From NCBI GenBank assembly GCA_034436015.1, contig DAOTWG010000005.1, positions 1 to 64,000 on the forward strand: a stretch of 64,000 nt of DNA. Direction: 5' to 3'. Position numbers and translations under genes: made by a program. This DNA is from DAOTVX01 sp034436015 (GTDB lineage: Bacteria > Chloroflexota > Anaerolineae > Anaerolineales > Villigracilaceae). This document shows, piece by piece, positions 34,710 to 43,776 of this stretch (its first letter is position 1; every line of letters starts with the position of its first letter). The notes under the pieces were generated by a model, which did no database searches, was not told the DNA's origin, and worked only from the letters and a program-made list of their open reading frames with translations.

Positions 34710-36119
34710 ATGTCTACTCTTCTGGTTAAAAACGCGACGATTCTGGTCACCATGGACGATGCCGGGCGGGAAATCAGCGATGGCGCTCTGTTCGCGCGGG
34801 ATGGTTTCATCGAGCAGGTCGGCGCGACACGCGCTGTCCTGGCCGCGCTGGCCGCGCGCGAGGAACGTCCGAAGGAAGTCCTTGACCTGAGCGGGCACGT
34901 GCTCCTTCCAGGGCTGGTGAACACGCACCATCACTTTTGCCAGACCCTGACGCGCGCCGTCCCAGCGGCGCAAAATGCCAATCTATTCCACTGGCTCACG
35001 ACGCTTTATCCTATCTGGGCGCGGTTGCGTCCCGAGGACATTTTCACCGCCACGCAGACAGCGCTGGCCGAACTTGCGCTTTCGGGATGCACCACGGCTG
35101 CCGATCACCTCTATCTGTTCCCGAACGGGTCAAGATTGGACGATGAGATTGCGGCCGCGCGCGAGATGGGCTTACGCTTGCACGCCTCACGCGGCTCGAT
35201 GAGCCTGGGTGAATCGCGTGGCGGTCTGCCTCCCGACTCGCTCGTCGAAGAAGAGGATCATATTCTTAAAGATAGCCAGCGTCTTATTCAACAATATCAC
35301 GATCCTACCCCCGGTTCTTACCTACAGATTGTTCTGGCGCCGTGCTCGCCTTTCTCGGTGACTCCTGACTTGATGCGCGAGGCGGCCTGGCTGGCGCGAC
35401 AGTACGGCGTGCGTTTGCATACCCATCTGGCCGAAACGGAGGATGAGGAAGTCTTTTGCCAGCAAAAATTTGGACGGAGGCCGGTGGCCTATATGCGCGA
35501 ACTGGACTGGTTGGGCGAGGATGTCTGGTTTGCCCATGCCGTTTACGTCAACCGCTATGAGGTCAAGGTGCTGGCGCGTCACGGCTGCGGCATAGCGCAC
35601 TGCCCGACCTCGAACATGCGTCTGGCATCGGGCATCGCGCCCATCAAGGAATACTTGGCGGCCGGCGTTGCAGTTGGCCTGGGCGTGGACGGTTCGGCCT
35701 CGAACGACAGTTCGCACATGCTGGCGGAGGCGCGCCAGGCGTTTTTGTTAGCGCGCTTGAAAGAAGGCATTACAGGCTTCTCGTTGTCCGGCGATTCGAA
35801 TCGTTCGCTCTTGACTGCCCGCCAGGCGCTCTTCCTGGCAACACGCGGCGGAGCGGCGGTGCTTGGACGATCCGACATCGGATCGCTGGAAGCGGGCAAA
35901 TGCGCCGACTTTTGCGCCATCCGCCTCGAGCGACCGGAATACGCTGGCGCGCTGCATGACCCGGTAGCGGCTGTCATTTTTTGCCATCCGCCGCGCGTGG
36001 ACTATACGGTCGTCGGCGGGCGGTTCGTCGCTCGCGAAGGCCGTCTCGTCACGCAAGAGGAAACGACTCTGATCGTGCGTCATAACCGGGCCGCAAAGCG
36101 ATTGCTGTCCGGTGAATAG
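34710..36119 (+). CDS. Amidohydrolase, 8-oxoguanine deaminase/hydroxytriazine hydrolase type
   Basis: A 469-residue metal-dependent hydrolase of the AtzB/TrzN/guanine deaminase group. Metal ligands are in NTHHH (72-75), HTHLAET, and GVDGSASND with the catalytic aspartate. SGCTTAADHLY and AHAVYV also fit. The closest characterised type by motifs is 8-oxoguanine deaminase, which makes urate, but cytosine-type or s-triazine substrates cannot be ruled out. Followed 25 bp later by a GntR regulator and then carbamate kinase, so it probably belongs to breakdown of a nitrogen-rich heterocycle. There is no strong Shine-Dalgarno before the ATG. Confidence 0.85.
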   Translation: MSTLLVKNATILVTMDDAGREISDGALFARDGFIEQVGATRAVLAALAAREERPKEVLDLSGHVLLPGLVNTHHHFCQTLTRAVPAAQNANLFHWLTTLYPIWARLRPEDIFTATQTALAELALSGCTTAADHLYLFPNGSRLDDEIAAAREMGLRLHASRGSMSLGESRGGLPPDSLVEEEDHILKDSQRLIQQYHDPTPGSYLQIVLAPCSPFSVTPDLMREAAWLARQYGVRLHTHLAETEDEEVFCQQKFGRRPVAYMRELDWLGEDVWFAHAVYVNRYEVKVLARHGCGIAHCPTSNMRLASGIAPIKEYLAAGVAVGLGVDGSASNDSSHMLAEARQAFLLARLKEGITGFSLSGDSNRSLLTARQALFLATRGGAAVLGRSDIGSLEAGKCADFCAIRLERPEYAGALHDPVAAVIFCHPPRVDYTVVGGRFVAREGRLVTQEETTLIVRHNRAAKRLLSGE

Positions 36120-36144
36120 TTTCACAGATAAGGAGAATGTACCT

Positions 36145-36867
36145 ATGTCCAATTATCCCTTTCGTCGTCTACGGGCAGAATTGGAGCAACTCATCCGGAG
36201 TTTGCCTTCCGAAAGTCGCCTCCCCCCTGAGCCGGAACTGGCTCGCCAACTGGGTGTTTCGCGCTCGACCCTGCGCGAGGCCATGCGCGTCTTTGAAGGA
36301 CAGGGGCTGATTCGCCGCCGGCAGGGTTCCGGCACGTTCGTGACCAGCAATGTGCCGGTGATTGAATCGAATATTGACGTTTTGGAAAGCATCGAGGCCA
36401 TGGCGCGTCGCAGTGGTCAGCCGTATTCCGTGCGCGGCCTTCGGGTCGAGAATATCGCCGCGGAGGAGGAACAAGCCAAGCTGTTTCACCTGCCCGTCGG
36501 CGCGGCGCTGACGCGCGTGGAACGTGTGATCTACATTCAAGAACGCCCCGTTTCGTACCTGGTGGATGTTCTGCCGGCCAACATCCTGCAACCGGCTGAT
36601 TTCGGCGATTCGTTTGGCGGCTCGGTGCTGGAACTCCTCTGGAAGCGCGAGGATTTGTCCCTTTCTCACTCACAGGCGGAGATCAGCGCCGTCGGGGCTG
36701 CGCCCGAAGTAGCGCGTTCGCTCCAAATTCAGCGCGATGACGTCTTGCTTCTCTTCCAGGAATATCTTTATGCCCAGGAGAATCGTCTTGTGAACTGCGC
36801 TTGGAGCTACTTCCTGCCCGGCTACTTCAAGTTCCGCATCACGCAGCGACTGGCTGTACGCTCGTAG
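36145..36867 (+). CDS. GntR-family transcriptional regulator with UTRA domain
   Basis: A 240-residue HutC-type repressor. Residues 1-70 are the winged helix (SRSTLREAMRVFEGQGLIRRRQGSGTF pattern), and about 90-240 the UTRA ligand-binding domain (ALTRVERVIY, RPVSYLVD, FQEYLYAQ). The ATG at 36145 has AAGGAG upstream; the longer frame from 36112 overlaps the deaminase gene. The matching palindrome at 34688-34700 suggests that it controls its own operon. The effector is probably a purine or related breakdown product. Confidence 0.92.
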   Translation: MSNYPFRRLRAELEQLIRSLPSESRLPPEPELARQLGVSRSTLREAMRVFEGQGLIRRRQGSGTFVTSNVPVIESNIDVLESIEAMARRSGQPYSVRGLRVENIAAEEEQAKLFHLPVGAALTRVERVIYIQERPVSYLVDVLPANILQPADFGDSFGGSVLELLWKREDLSLSHSQAEISAVGAAPEVARSLQIQRDDVLLLFQEYLYAQENRLVNCAWSYFLPGYFKFRITQRLAVRS

Positions 36868-36891
36868 CCAAGCGAGAGAGAAAATCAATCT

Positions 36892-37845
36892 ATGACGCGC
36901 AACATTGCGGTCGTCGCAATCGGCGGCAACTCGCTCATCAAGGATCCCCATCGTGTGAGCGAAGAAGCGCAGGCGGAGACCCTGCGCGAGACATCACGCT
37001 ACCTGGCCGATATGATCGCCGAAGGGTGGGACATAGCCATTGGACACGGCAACGGCCCCCAGGTAGGGTTTATCCTGCGACGCGCCGAGGTTGCGGCAAA
37101 ATATGAAGGAATTCACGAGGCACCGCTGGATGTTTGTGGCGCCGAAAGCCAGGGTTCGATCGGCTATAAATTGCAACAGGCGCTGCAAAACGAGTTGTAT
37201 CATCGCGGCATTCAAAAGAACGTTTGCACCATTATCACGCAAACGCTTGTGGACCGCGACGACCCGGCCTTTCAACGTCCCAGCAAGCCTATCGGCGGCT
37301 TCATGGATGAACAGGAGGCCAGACGGCGCGAGCAAGAGATGGGCTGGACGGTTGTGGAGGATGCCGGTCGCGGTTGGCGGCGGGTCGTTCCTTCTCCTAT
37401 GCCGAAGGAAATCGTCGAATTGGATTCCATCCGCCTGCTGATTGAGGCCGGCATCGTGGTCATCACAGTCGGCGGCGGCGGCATTCCCGTCGTGGACATC
37501 GGCGATGGGGAATACCGTGGGATCGCGGCCGTGATTGATAAGGATTATGCCAGCAGCCTGCTTGCCCGCGCCGTCCACGCCGACTTGTTTCTGATTGCTA
37601 CGGCCGTGGAGAAGGTGGCGCTCTACTATGGTCAACCCGCACAGCGTTGGGTGGACCGGATGACACTGGAGGAAGCGAAATGCTATCTGGCAGAGGGCAT
37701 CCATTTTGCCCCCGGATCCATGGCGCCCAAGATTCAGGCAGTTATCTGGTATCTGGAGGCAGGGGGCAAACAGGCGCTCATTACCAGCCCCGAGCACATT
37801 GGCCGTGCCTTGCGCGGGGAAACCGGCACCTGGATCGTTCCTTGA
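36892..37845 (+). CDS. arcC: Carbamate kinase
   Basis: A 317-residue member of the amino acid kinase family that makes ATP and carbamate from carbamoyl phosphate and ADP. AIGGNSLI, GHGNGPQVG, VDRDDPAF, PSPMP and the late GSMAPK are typical. It lies 24 bp after the GntR regulator. There is no arginine deiminase or ornithine transcarbamoylase nearby, so the carbamoyl phosphate may come from ureido or oxamate compounds formed in purine breakdown; this is inference. Confidence 0.95.
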   Translation: MTRNIAVVAIGGNSLIKDPHRVSEEAQAETLRETSRYLADMIAEGWDIAIGHGNGPQVGFILRRAEVAAKYEGIHEAPLDVCGAESQGSIGYKLQQALQNELYHRGIQKNVCTIITQTLVDRDDPAFQRPSKPIGGFMDEQEARRREQEMGWTVVEDAGRGWRRVVPSPMPKEIVELDSIRLLIEAGIVVITVGGGGIPVVDIGDGEYRGIAAVIDKDYASSLLARAVHADLFLIATAVEKVALYYGQPAQRWVDRMTLEEAKCYLAEGIHFAPGSMAPKIQAVIWYLEAGGKQALITSPEHIGRALRGETGTWIVP

Positions 37846-37924
37846 ACGCCTTCAGGCAAACAATCTGTGCTATACTTAACAAAAATGATAACGTCGCGGC
37901 AGATTTGCCGGCGGGCAGCAGGCA

Positions 37925-38584
37925 ATGGCTGAACTCCACCTTCCCGAGCAACTTGACCTGAATCGATTTCTCTCCGTCCAGGCGCATGACCTGAAGACGC
38001 CCTTCAATCATATCATCGGCTTTGCGCGTGTGATGTTAAGTGGTCAGGATGGGCCGCTGACCGATTACCAGAAGGAAGACCTGACAACGATTTACAACAG
38101 CGGCGTGCGCATGTTAGGCTGGATGAGCGCCATCATCGAGGCCGCACGTTTGAACGGGGGTGAAAAGAGTCCTCAGCCGGCGGAATGCGATCTGCGGCGC
38201 ATGATGGAGGAAGCGTTATCGCAGTGGAAACGCGCCAACCCTAATCGTAAGTTCAACCTTGAGAATCGCTGCACGTGCGTTTCCACCAGTTGCCGCCTAG
38301 ATGAATTCCAGATTCGACAGGCGCTGGTCAGCCTGATTTCCTATGTCGCTGAATTCGTCAAGGCCCCGGCCAGGATTCTCCTCATTGCCGCAGATGAAAA
38401 CGATCACGCCTTCTTCACGGTGCGCAGCATGGGCGAAAAGAATAAAACTCCCTCCTCCCTCGACTTGGAGTTGCAGGGGTATATTGGACGAACCTATATT
38501 CTACAGAACGGCGGGGACATTCGCTTGGCGCAGGAAAATGAGGACGGCGCGACGGTCCAGTTTATCCTGCCAAAGACAATGTGA
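37925..38584 (+). CDS. Histidine kinase-like protein with degenerate ATPase domain
   Basis: A 219-residue soluble protein. Residues 10-80 are a dimerisation/phosphoacceptor domain with H21 in the H-box AHDLKTPFNHIIGFA. Residues about 100-219 have the outline of an HATPase_c domain, but the N-box asparagine is not seen (LVSLISYVAEF) and there is no clear G1 box (DxGxG) or G2 loop. It has no sensor domain or transmembrane helix. It could therefore act as a phosphotransferase like Spo0B, or bind a kinase. A TATACT box stands about 50 bases upstream. No response regulator is adjacent. Confidence 0.75.
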   Translation: MAELHLPEQLDLNRFLSVQAHDLKTPFNHIIGFARVMLSGQDGPLTDYQKEDLTTIYNSGVRMLGWMSAIIEAARLNGGEKSPQPAECDLRRMMEEALSQWKRANPNRKFNLENRCTCVSTSCRLDEFQIRQALVSLISYVAEFVKAPARILLIAADENDHAFFTVRSMGEKNKTPSSLDLELQGYIGRTYILQNGGDIRLAQENEDGATVQFILPKTM

Positions 38585-38923
38585 GATTCTCCTTTTCCCG
38601 TGAGAGCGCAGGGGGCCCCGACCGACGTGGGCGGAAGCAGCATCTCTTTGTAGACCGGTTCGCCGACCCAAAGCCGTCTGCGCCGCCTCGCGGCGATGGG
38701 AATGCCTTATGTGTTGGCCACGACGCATTGCACCCCCTAGGATCGGGCTTGTAGTGTCGGTATTCGGTCGGTCTGACCAGGCGCACACCGGCGCGATTCT
38801 GGCATTGCGCAAAACCCTTAAAACGCTCCGATCGCTCGGCTTTTCTTACTCCCTCTGTTCGATTTTCGCAAAACGTTATATCATAGGACTTGGCCTGATT
38901 TCCATGAATGGGATGCCGCCCTC
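38585..38923. other. Intergenic stretch of about 340 bp without a convincing gene
   Basis: No frame with a ribosome-binding site or family likeness. It probably contains the promoter of the ATP-grasp gene near its right end (AT-rich around 38870-38885). Confidence 0.45.
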
Positions 38924-40009
38924 GTGAACCTTGCTGCAGCGTTGCGTATCATCGTGCTTTACAATGACGAAACCGGGGTCGCTTACGGCGAGCCGAGGGA
39001 TATTATTGCTTTGCAATGCACCCGCGCCGTGGCGCGCCTTATCTACAAGGCGCTAGAGGAACGAGGCTACGCGGTCATATTGCTGGCAGTGCGCGATTCG
39101 TTGCGCGAATTAAAGCAGGCGTTACAGGAGTTCTCCCCAGCAAATACGTTCATTTTCAATAATTGTGACGGTTTTCGCGGCGATAATATGGCCGTCACGC
39201 GCATTGTGCGCCTCATCGAAGAATGTGGGTTCGCGCACACAGGCTCTACCGCCGAAGTCACGCGACAATGCATTGATAAGCGACGCACCAAGCGAAAACT
39301 GATCGCGGCAGGCATCCCCACCCCGCCTTACCAGGTCTATACCGCACCGGGCAACTCTTTCCGCTGGCGGTTCCCGGCCATCGTCAAACCGCTGGCCGGC
39401 GACGCCAGCCTGGGTATAGACCTCGATGCAGTTGTGGTCGATTCACGGCAGTTGACCCAACGCGTGGCCTACATCGTGGAGCGGTATCGCCAGCCGGCGC
39501 TGGTCGAAGAGTTTGTTCCCGGCTGTGAAGTCGCGGTCGCGCTCTGGGGCAACGGAGAGCATGTGGAGGTGTTGCCTATTTCGGAACACGATTTTTCGCG
39601 GCTCTCCGACCCTCTCCATCACCTGTTGACCTATGACGCCAAGTGGATTCTCGATTCGTATATGGCGGAAAGTATCCTCACACGTTGCCCAACCTCCTTG
39701 AGCCCACAGGACGTCGAGCGAATAGCAGCCACGGCGCGTCAGGCGTTCCACGCGCTTGGCTTGCGCGACCTGGCGCGGATAGATATTCGCTATCACGCCG
39801 GCATCCCCTATGTGATTGACGTCAATGAAATCCCGGATCTGGCCCCCGATGCCGGTTTTGCCAAGTCGGCCTTCGCGGCCGGTTATACTTACGGAGAAAT
39901 GATCGAGCGTATTGTACAATTTGCTTTGGAACGGGAGAAATGGGTATGTCCGATGGAGTCGAAATCGGTGAACCTCAACCTGAGGATGGTGAACGTATCC
40001 TTGAAATAG
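38924..40009 (+). CDS. ATP-grasp ligase, D-alanine-D-alanine ligase-like
   Basis: A 361-residue ATP-grasp enzyme. Visible are the N-terminal NCDGFRGDN region, HTGSTAEVTRQCIDKRRTK (substrate and ATP-grasp entry), PAIVKPLAGDASLGI (the lysine and glycine-rich loop), VEEFVPGCEVAVALWG, and the metal site IDVNEIPDLAPD. The fold and motifs are like Ddl, but the surroundings show no peptidoglycan ligases. The start is GTG at 38924. Its last 64 bases overlap the next gene, a GNAT acetyltransferase, in another frame, so the two products probably act together on one amino acid or peptide compound. The true substrate is unknown. Confidence 0.85.
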   Translation: MNLAAALRIIVLYNDETGVAYGEPRDIIALQCTRAVARLIYKALEERGYAVILLAVRDSLRELKQALQEFSPANTFIFNNCDGFRGDNMAVTRIVRLIEECGFAHTGSTAEVTRQCIDKRRTKRKLIAAGIPTPPYQVYTAPGNSFRWRFPAIVKPLAGDASLGIDLDAVVVDSRQLTQRVAYIVERYRQPALVEEFVPGCEVAVALWGNGEHVEVLPISEHDFSRLSDPLHHLLTYDAKWILDSYMAESILTRCPTSLSPQDVERIAATARQAFHALGLRDLARIDIRYHAGIPYVIDVNEIPDLAPDAGFAKSAFAAGYTYGEMIERIVQFALEREKWVCPMESKSVNLNLRMVNVSLK

Positions 40010-40446
40010 CCCGTCACGTCCACCTGTTTGGGGAGGCAGACGTCCAGGTGATTGCTGAACTCTGGCAAGAATTTACCAACAAGGGGGGTGAAAAGAGCGG
40101 GTACCATTTTCTCGTCGCCCGTCAGAATGGACAAGCGATTGGCTTTGCCTGTTATGGCCCTCGTCCTCTCACGATGGGCACCTATGATCTCTATTGGATT
40201 GCCATAGAGGAGAGTTGTCAGGGTCATGGGATTGGCCGTCGTTTGCTTGGGGAGGCAGAGAAAAGGGTTCAGGCAGAGGGTGGTCGCCTGCTCGTCGTCG
40301 AAACCGAGGGCTGTCCGGAGTATGAACCGACGCGCTACTTCTACACATTGGCGGGGTACACGCTCGAAGCGCGCGTCCACGATTTTTACCGGCCCGGCGA
40401 CGACCTGCTCGTCTTCACCAAACGATTACAATCCGCCTCCCATTAG
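39946..40446 (+). CDS. GNAT family N-acetyltransferase
   Basis: A 166-residue acetyltransferase: acetyl-CoA loop QGHGIGRRLLGEAE, upstream strand DLYWIAI and the late YTLAGYTLEAR. ATG 39946 was chosen because GGGAG lies nine bases upstream; ATG 39940 is the alternative. It starts inside the ATP-grasp gene and overlaps it by 64 bases. Its 3' end overlaps the convergent DUF1385 gene by 32 bases. The substrate is probably the product or substrate of the ligase. Confidence 0.88.
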   Translation: MSDGVEIGEPQPEDGERILEIARHVHLFGEADVQVIAELWQEFTNKGGEKSGYHFLVARQNGQAIGFACYGPRPLTMGTYDLYWIAIEESCQGHGIGRRLLGEAEKRVQAEGGRLLVVETEGCPEYEPTRYFYTLAGYTLEARVHDFYRPGDDLLVFTKRLQSASH

Positions 40447-41335
40447 CCGTTAAAAGTTCTGTTTCTTGCTCTTCGCCGGCGCGCATCGTCTGAAATGCCG
40501 TCAGAGCAACCTCTATCATTTTCTCATCAGGCTCGCGCGTCGTCAGCGATTGCAATGCGAGGTTGGGAGCAACCAGCATGCGCACCAGTGGAGAACGCAA
40601 GTGATTTGCCGTCCAGCGAATGTATTCGTATGCCAGGCCGGCAACGAGGGGAATGAGCAGAATACGCGTGGCGAAGCGCCAGAGGAGAGGAAGGGGGCCA
40701 AGCAAAGCAAACAGCAAGAAGGCGATCACGGCGACGGAGAGAAGAAAGGCCGTACCACAGCGGGGATGTTGACAGGAATAGCGAGCGATCACTTCGGGTC
40801 TCATCTCTGCCCCGTCCTCCCAGGCATTGATCGTCTTGTGCTCGGCGCCGTGGTAAGCAAACACACGCCGGATATCGGGCCAGAATCCGACAAGCCAAAT
40901 GTACCCAATCAAAAGCAAGAGGCGTAGAATGCCTTCCGCGAGGTTGCTTCGCCAAGTGTTCCATTGCAGGTACCGTTCGGTCAACCAGCCGCCTCCGGCG
41001 GGGAGGAGAACGAAAAGGAGGAGAGCGATGGCAAAGGATAAGCCAAACGTGAGATAGAGCACCGGCCCTTCCAGCCGTTCTTCGCCCGACGCCTGCAGGT
41101 TAGCCGAATCGGTCAACGCGCGCATGCCTAAGCCCAGTGCATCCCATAATAGCACCAGCCCGCGAAGGAGAGGAATGCGCGCCAGCCGGCTGCGGTAAAT
41201 TCCGCTCAGCGGCGCGACTTTGGTGATGATTTGCCCATCCGGCGCGCGCAGCGCCAACGCGTAGACCTTACGCCCGCGCATCATCACGCCTTCAATAACC
41301 GCCTGGCCACCATAGGTGATCCATTTGTCTTCCAT
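40415..41335 (-). CDS. DUF1385 (YqhQ-like) membrane protein
   Basis: A 306-residue protein of the DUF1385 family. The conserved opening YGGQAVIEGVMMRG is at residues 8-21, followed by four or five helices and the motif YHGAEHKTINAWE with SCQHPRCGTAFL, which are putative metal-binding positions. The family is described as predicted metal-dependent enzymes, without proven activity. ATG 41335 precedes the conserved part, with GGAG upstream; eleven more residues in the open frame are not used. Its 3' end overlaps the GNAT gene by 32 bases. Confidence 0.9.
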   Translation of the reverse strand: MEDKWITYGGQAVIEGVMMRGRKVYALALRAPDGQIITKVAPLSGIYRSRLARIPLLRGLVLLWDALGLGMRALTDSANLQASGEERLEGPVLYLTFGLSFAIALLLFVLLPAGGGWLTERYLQWNTWRSNLAEGILRLLLLIGYIWLVGFWPDIRRVFAYHGAEHKTINAWEDGAEMRPEVIARYSCQHPRCGTAFLLSVAVIAFLLFALLGPLPLLWRFATRILLIPLVAGLAYEYIRWTANHLRSPLVRMLVAPNLALQSLTTREPDEKMIEVALTAFQTMRAGEEQETELLTANGRRIVIVW

Positions 41336-41523
41336 GACAAAGAAATCTCCAAACGACGAGTGTCTCAACTTTGCCCCTGCATTATAACCCCTTACGATAA
41401 CAGAGCAGCCGCCATGATTTCGGCGCCTGTTCGTAAGAAGAACCGCCTGAATCAGAAAATCCCTCGGCGCTTTCTATGAGAGAGCACCGGGGATTGTTTC
41501 GCGCATCCAGGGCGCAGGCAAAC

Positions 41524-41871
41524 TTACTCTGCCCGGCGCAGCCTTTCCAGGCTCTGTTGTGCTCCCCTGGAGCGTTTTGCCTCCTCTACGTGCGCGCAGG
41601 CATACCCCGAGCATGCCGCGCAGGCACCGAGACCGCGTTGTACGGCACAGGCACGGGCCGCGCGCATAGAGCAATAAGCACAGAGCCGTTCGCCGCTTGC
41701 ACAACAACCGTCGCAGAAAACCTGGTAAAGAGCCATCTCGGGCGCCTGGAACTCTACCGGCCATTTGGCCGGCTAGAAACACTTCCAGACCGAGGATGTC
41801 CTTGGCCTGCGTCAGGCGGTAGGCGTCACACCAGGCGCAATTCGATCCACAGGGAACAATCAGAGTTGTCA
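41524..41871 (-). pseudogene. DUF3795 cysteine-rich protein with an apparent frameshift
   Basis: Two frames together give one DUF3795-like protein of about 115 residues. The first (from ATG 41871) supplies CGSNCAWCDAYRLTQAKD, the family's opening; the second supplies KWPVEFQ, FCDGCCASG, CAYCSMRAA and CAACSGYACAHV, ending at 41524. The break lies near the near-palindrome CCGGCCATTTGGCCGG (41757-41772), and a TAG in the second frame just before it rules out a plain alternative start for the full protein. It may be a genuine pseudogene, a single-base error at a hairpin, or programmed frameshifting. DUF3795 proteins probably bind metal through their cysteines. Confidence 0.75.
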
Positions 41872-41929
41872 TAACATTCTTCAAAAAAGAAGAAACCGGC
41901 AACTCGATAGCAGCACACATTTTCTGTTT

Positions 41930-43672
41930 TTACAAGGAGGAGTTAGCAAACCACTCTGCCTCCCGCCATTTGCGGATGGAGTTAACGAGATAGATTTTCT
42001 CGCATCGGTGCAACTCGTGGATGGAGATTACGCGCTCCTCCACTTTCCTGTTCTCCAGTAACCAAGCGCGAAAGGTTCCCTCCAGCAAGCCGCAGGAAAC
42101 AGGCGGCGTGTAAAGACGCCCTCGTATTTGGACAACCACGTTATCGCTCGTGGACTCGGTCACATCGCCGCGTTCGTTCCAGAGCAAGACTTCCTCGCCA
42201 TCCGCGCAGCCATTGGCAGCGTTCTCGTACACGACTCGATGGGTGGTTTTGTGGTAGAGGAACACGTCGTCCGTGTGGACCGGCTGCGCGGCCAGGCGCA
42301 ACCGTGGGCGGGTGGGTCTTGGCACGCGCGCCAGAGGCGTTGCCTCACAGGTTATATCTCCATGCCGGTTGAGGAGCAAGCGAACCTTGTGAGCGATGGG
42401 AGGCAACGATACCGCCAGCGCGTCCAGACGAGCGCAGACCCTGGCGACATCCAGCGGATAACCGAAGTAGGCAGCCGAGTTACGCAAGCGACGCAAATGA
42501 TAGGGCAACAGGAAGTACCCCTGGCGCGGCGTCCACAGAATGGCCTCTAGGAGCGAGAATTCGGGCCAAACGCTGGTCAACAGCTGTGCTTTTGTTTGGC
42601 ATTCCCGATATTCTTCCTCACCGGTCGAATCCCAGACAATCCCGCCGCCGACACCGTACTCTGCCTGCCGGCTTTGGCGGTCAATCAATACAGTACGGAT
42701 GGCGACATTGAACTGCGCTGTTCGTTGGGGGGTGAAGAAACCGATACAACCGGTGTAGATATGGCGGGGCAAATTTTCCAGCGAAGCGATGATGCTCATG
42801 GTGCGCGCCTTCGGCGCTCCTGTGACGGAGGCCGATGGAAAGAGCGCCGCCAGAATGTCGGTCACAGAGGCTGCGCTGCGGGCAACGACAGTGGAGGTCA
42901 TCTGCCACAAGGTCGGGTAGCGCTCCACCTCAAACAGGACCGACGCTTGGACACTTCCTCTTTCGGCAATACGCCCTACATCGTTACGAATCATGTCCAC
43001 AATCATTACATTTTCCGCGCGGTTCTTGGGGGAACAGCCTAGCCAGTGCGCCTGGGCCAGGTCCTCGGTAAGTGTTTTGCCGCGCCGGGCCGTACCTTTC
43101 ATCGGGCGCGCGATGACGAGATTTCCTTCCAAGCGAAAGAAAAGTTCTGGCGAGGCCGAACAGATGACATAGCGACCGGCATCCACGTAGGCGCTATAGC
43201 CGCTCCCTTGTGCACGCGCGAGCACGAGGAAAAAAGCCCAGGGGTCATCGTAGAACGGGGCAAACAGACGAAACGAGAAGTTGACCTGATAGGTCTCGCC
43301 GCGAGCAATGTGGGCCTTGATTTGCGCGACGGCGCGCGCGTACTCCTCCGGCGAAATGGAAGCCCTCCACTCTGTAGGCATAGCGGCGGAGGGAATCGTG
43401 GACGGCAAGCGGAACACGCGCGGCGAGGAATACAGACCAAAGCACAAAAGCGGAAAATCACCCGCCGCGTGGGTCTGGAGCGCGGCGTCGAAGGCAGGCG
43501 CGGCCTCGTAACTAATGAAACCGGCGGCGTACAGGCCTTTCCTCTGCGCGCGCCGTTCTACCTCCCGCAGCGCAGGTAGGACTTCCTCGCGACGGCGCGC
43601 GAGAACGACAGCCTTCGCGTGCTCAAAGCACAGCCATTCACCTACGCCGGCATCGTGCAGGACAATCCTCAT
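41930..43672 (-). CDS. Aminodeoxychorismate synthase component I fused to aminodeoxychorismate lyase (PabB-PabC)
   Basis: A 580-residue fusion for para-aminobenzoate synthesis, a folate precursor. Residues about 100-375 are the chorismate-binding domain (ARGETYQVN, ARPMKGTARRG, NVMIVDMIRND, SVTGAPKARTM, YGVGGGIVWDS). Residues about 385-580 are the PLP fold-type IV lyase (KTTHRVVYENA with the PLP lysine, NERGDVTESTSDNVV, PPVSCGLLEGTFR). The first 100 residues are the usual N-terminal part. The glutaminase PabA is not nearby. The fusion is known in other bacteria. Confidence 0.95.
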   Translation of the reverse strand: MRIVLHDAGVGEWLCFEHAKAVVLARRREEVLPALREVERRAQRKGLYAAGFISYEAAPAFDAALQTHAAGDFPLLCFGLYSSPRVFRLPSTIPSAAMPTEWRASISPEEYARAVAQIKAHIARGETYQVNFSFRLFAPFYDDPWAFFLVLARAQGSGYSAYVDAGRYVICSASPELFFRLEGNLVIARPMKGTARRGKTLTEDLAQAHWLGCSPKNRAENVMIVDMIRNDVGRIAERGSVQASVLFEVERYPTLWQMTSTVVARSAASVTDILAALFPSASVTGAPKARTMSIIASLENLPRHIYTGCIGFFTPQRTAQFNVAIRTVLIDRQSRQAEYGVGGGIVWDSTGEEEYRECQTKAQLLTSVWPEFSLLEAILWTPRQGYFLLPYHLRRLRNSAAYFGYPLDVARVCARLDALAVSLPPIAHKVRLLLNRHGDITCEATPLARVPRPTRPRLRLAAQPVHTDDVFLYHKTTHRVVYENAANGCADGEEVLLWNERGDVTESTSDNVVVQIRGRLYTPPVSCGLLEGTFRAWLLENRKVEERVISIHELHRCEKIYLVNSIRKWREAEWFANSSL

Positions 43673-43776
43673 GTGTCATCTCGACAAGGGTGTAGATTGT
43701 ACCACACCGTATACGGGAAAGGAGATTTCACGAGCAGGTGTGTGCACGCAAAGGTTGTGGGCGATATGGCTTTGCA

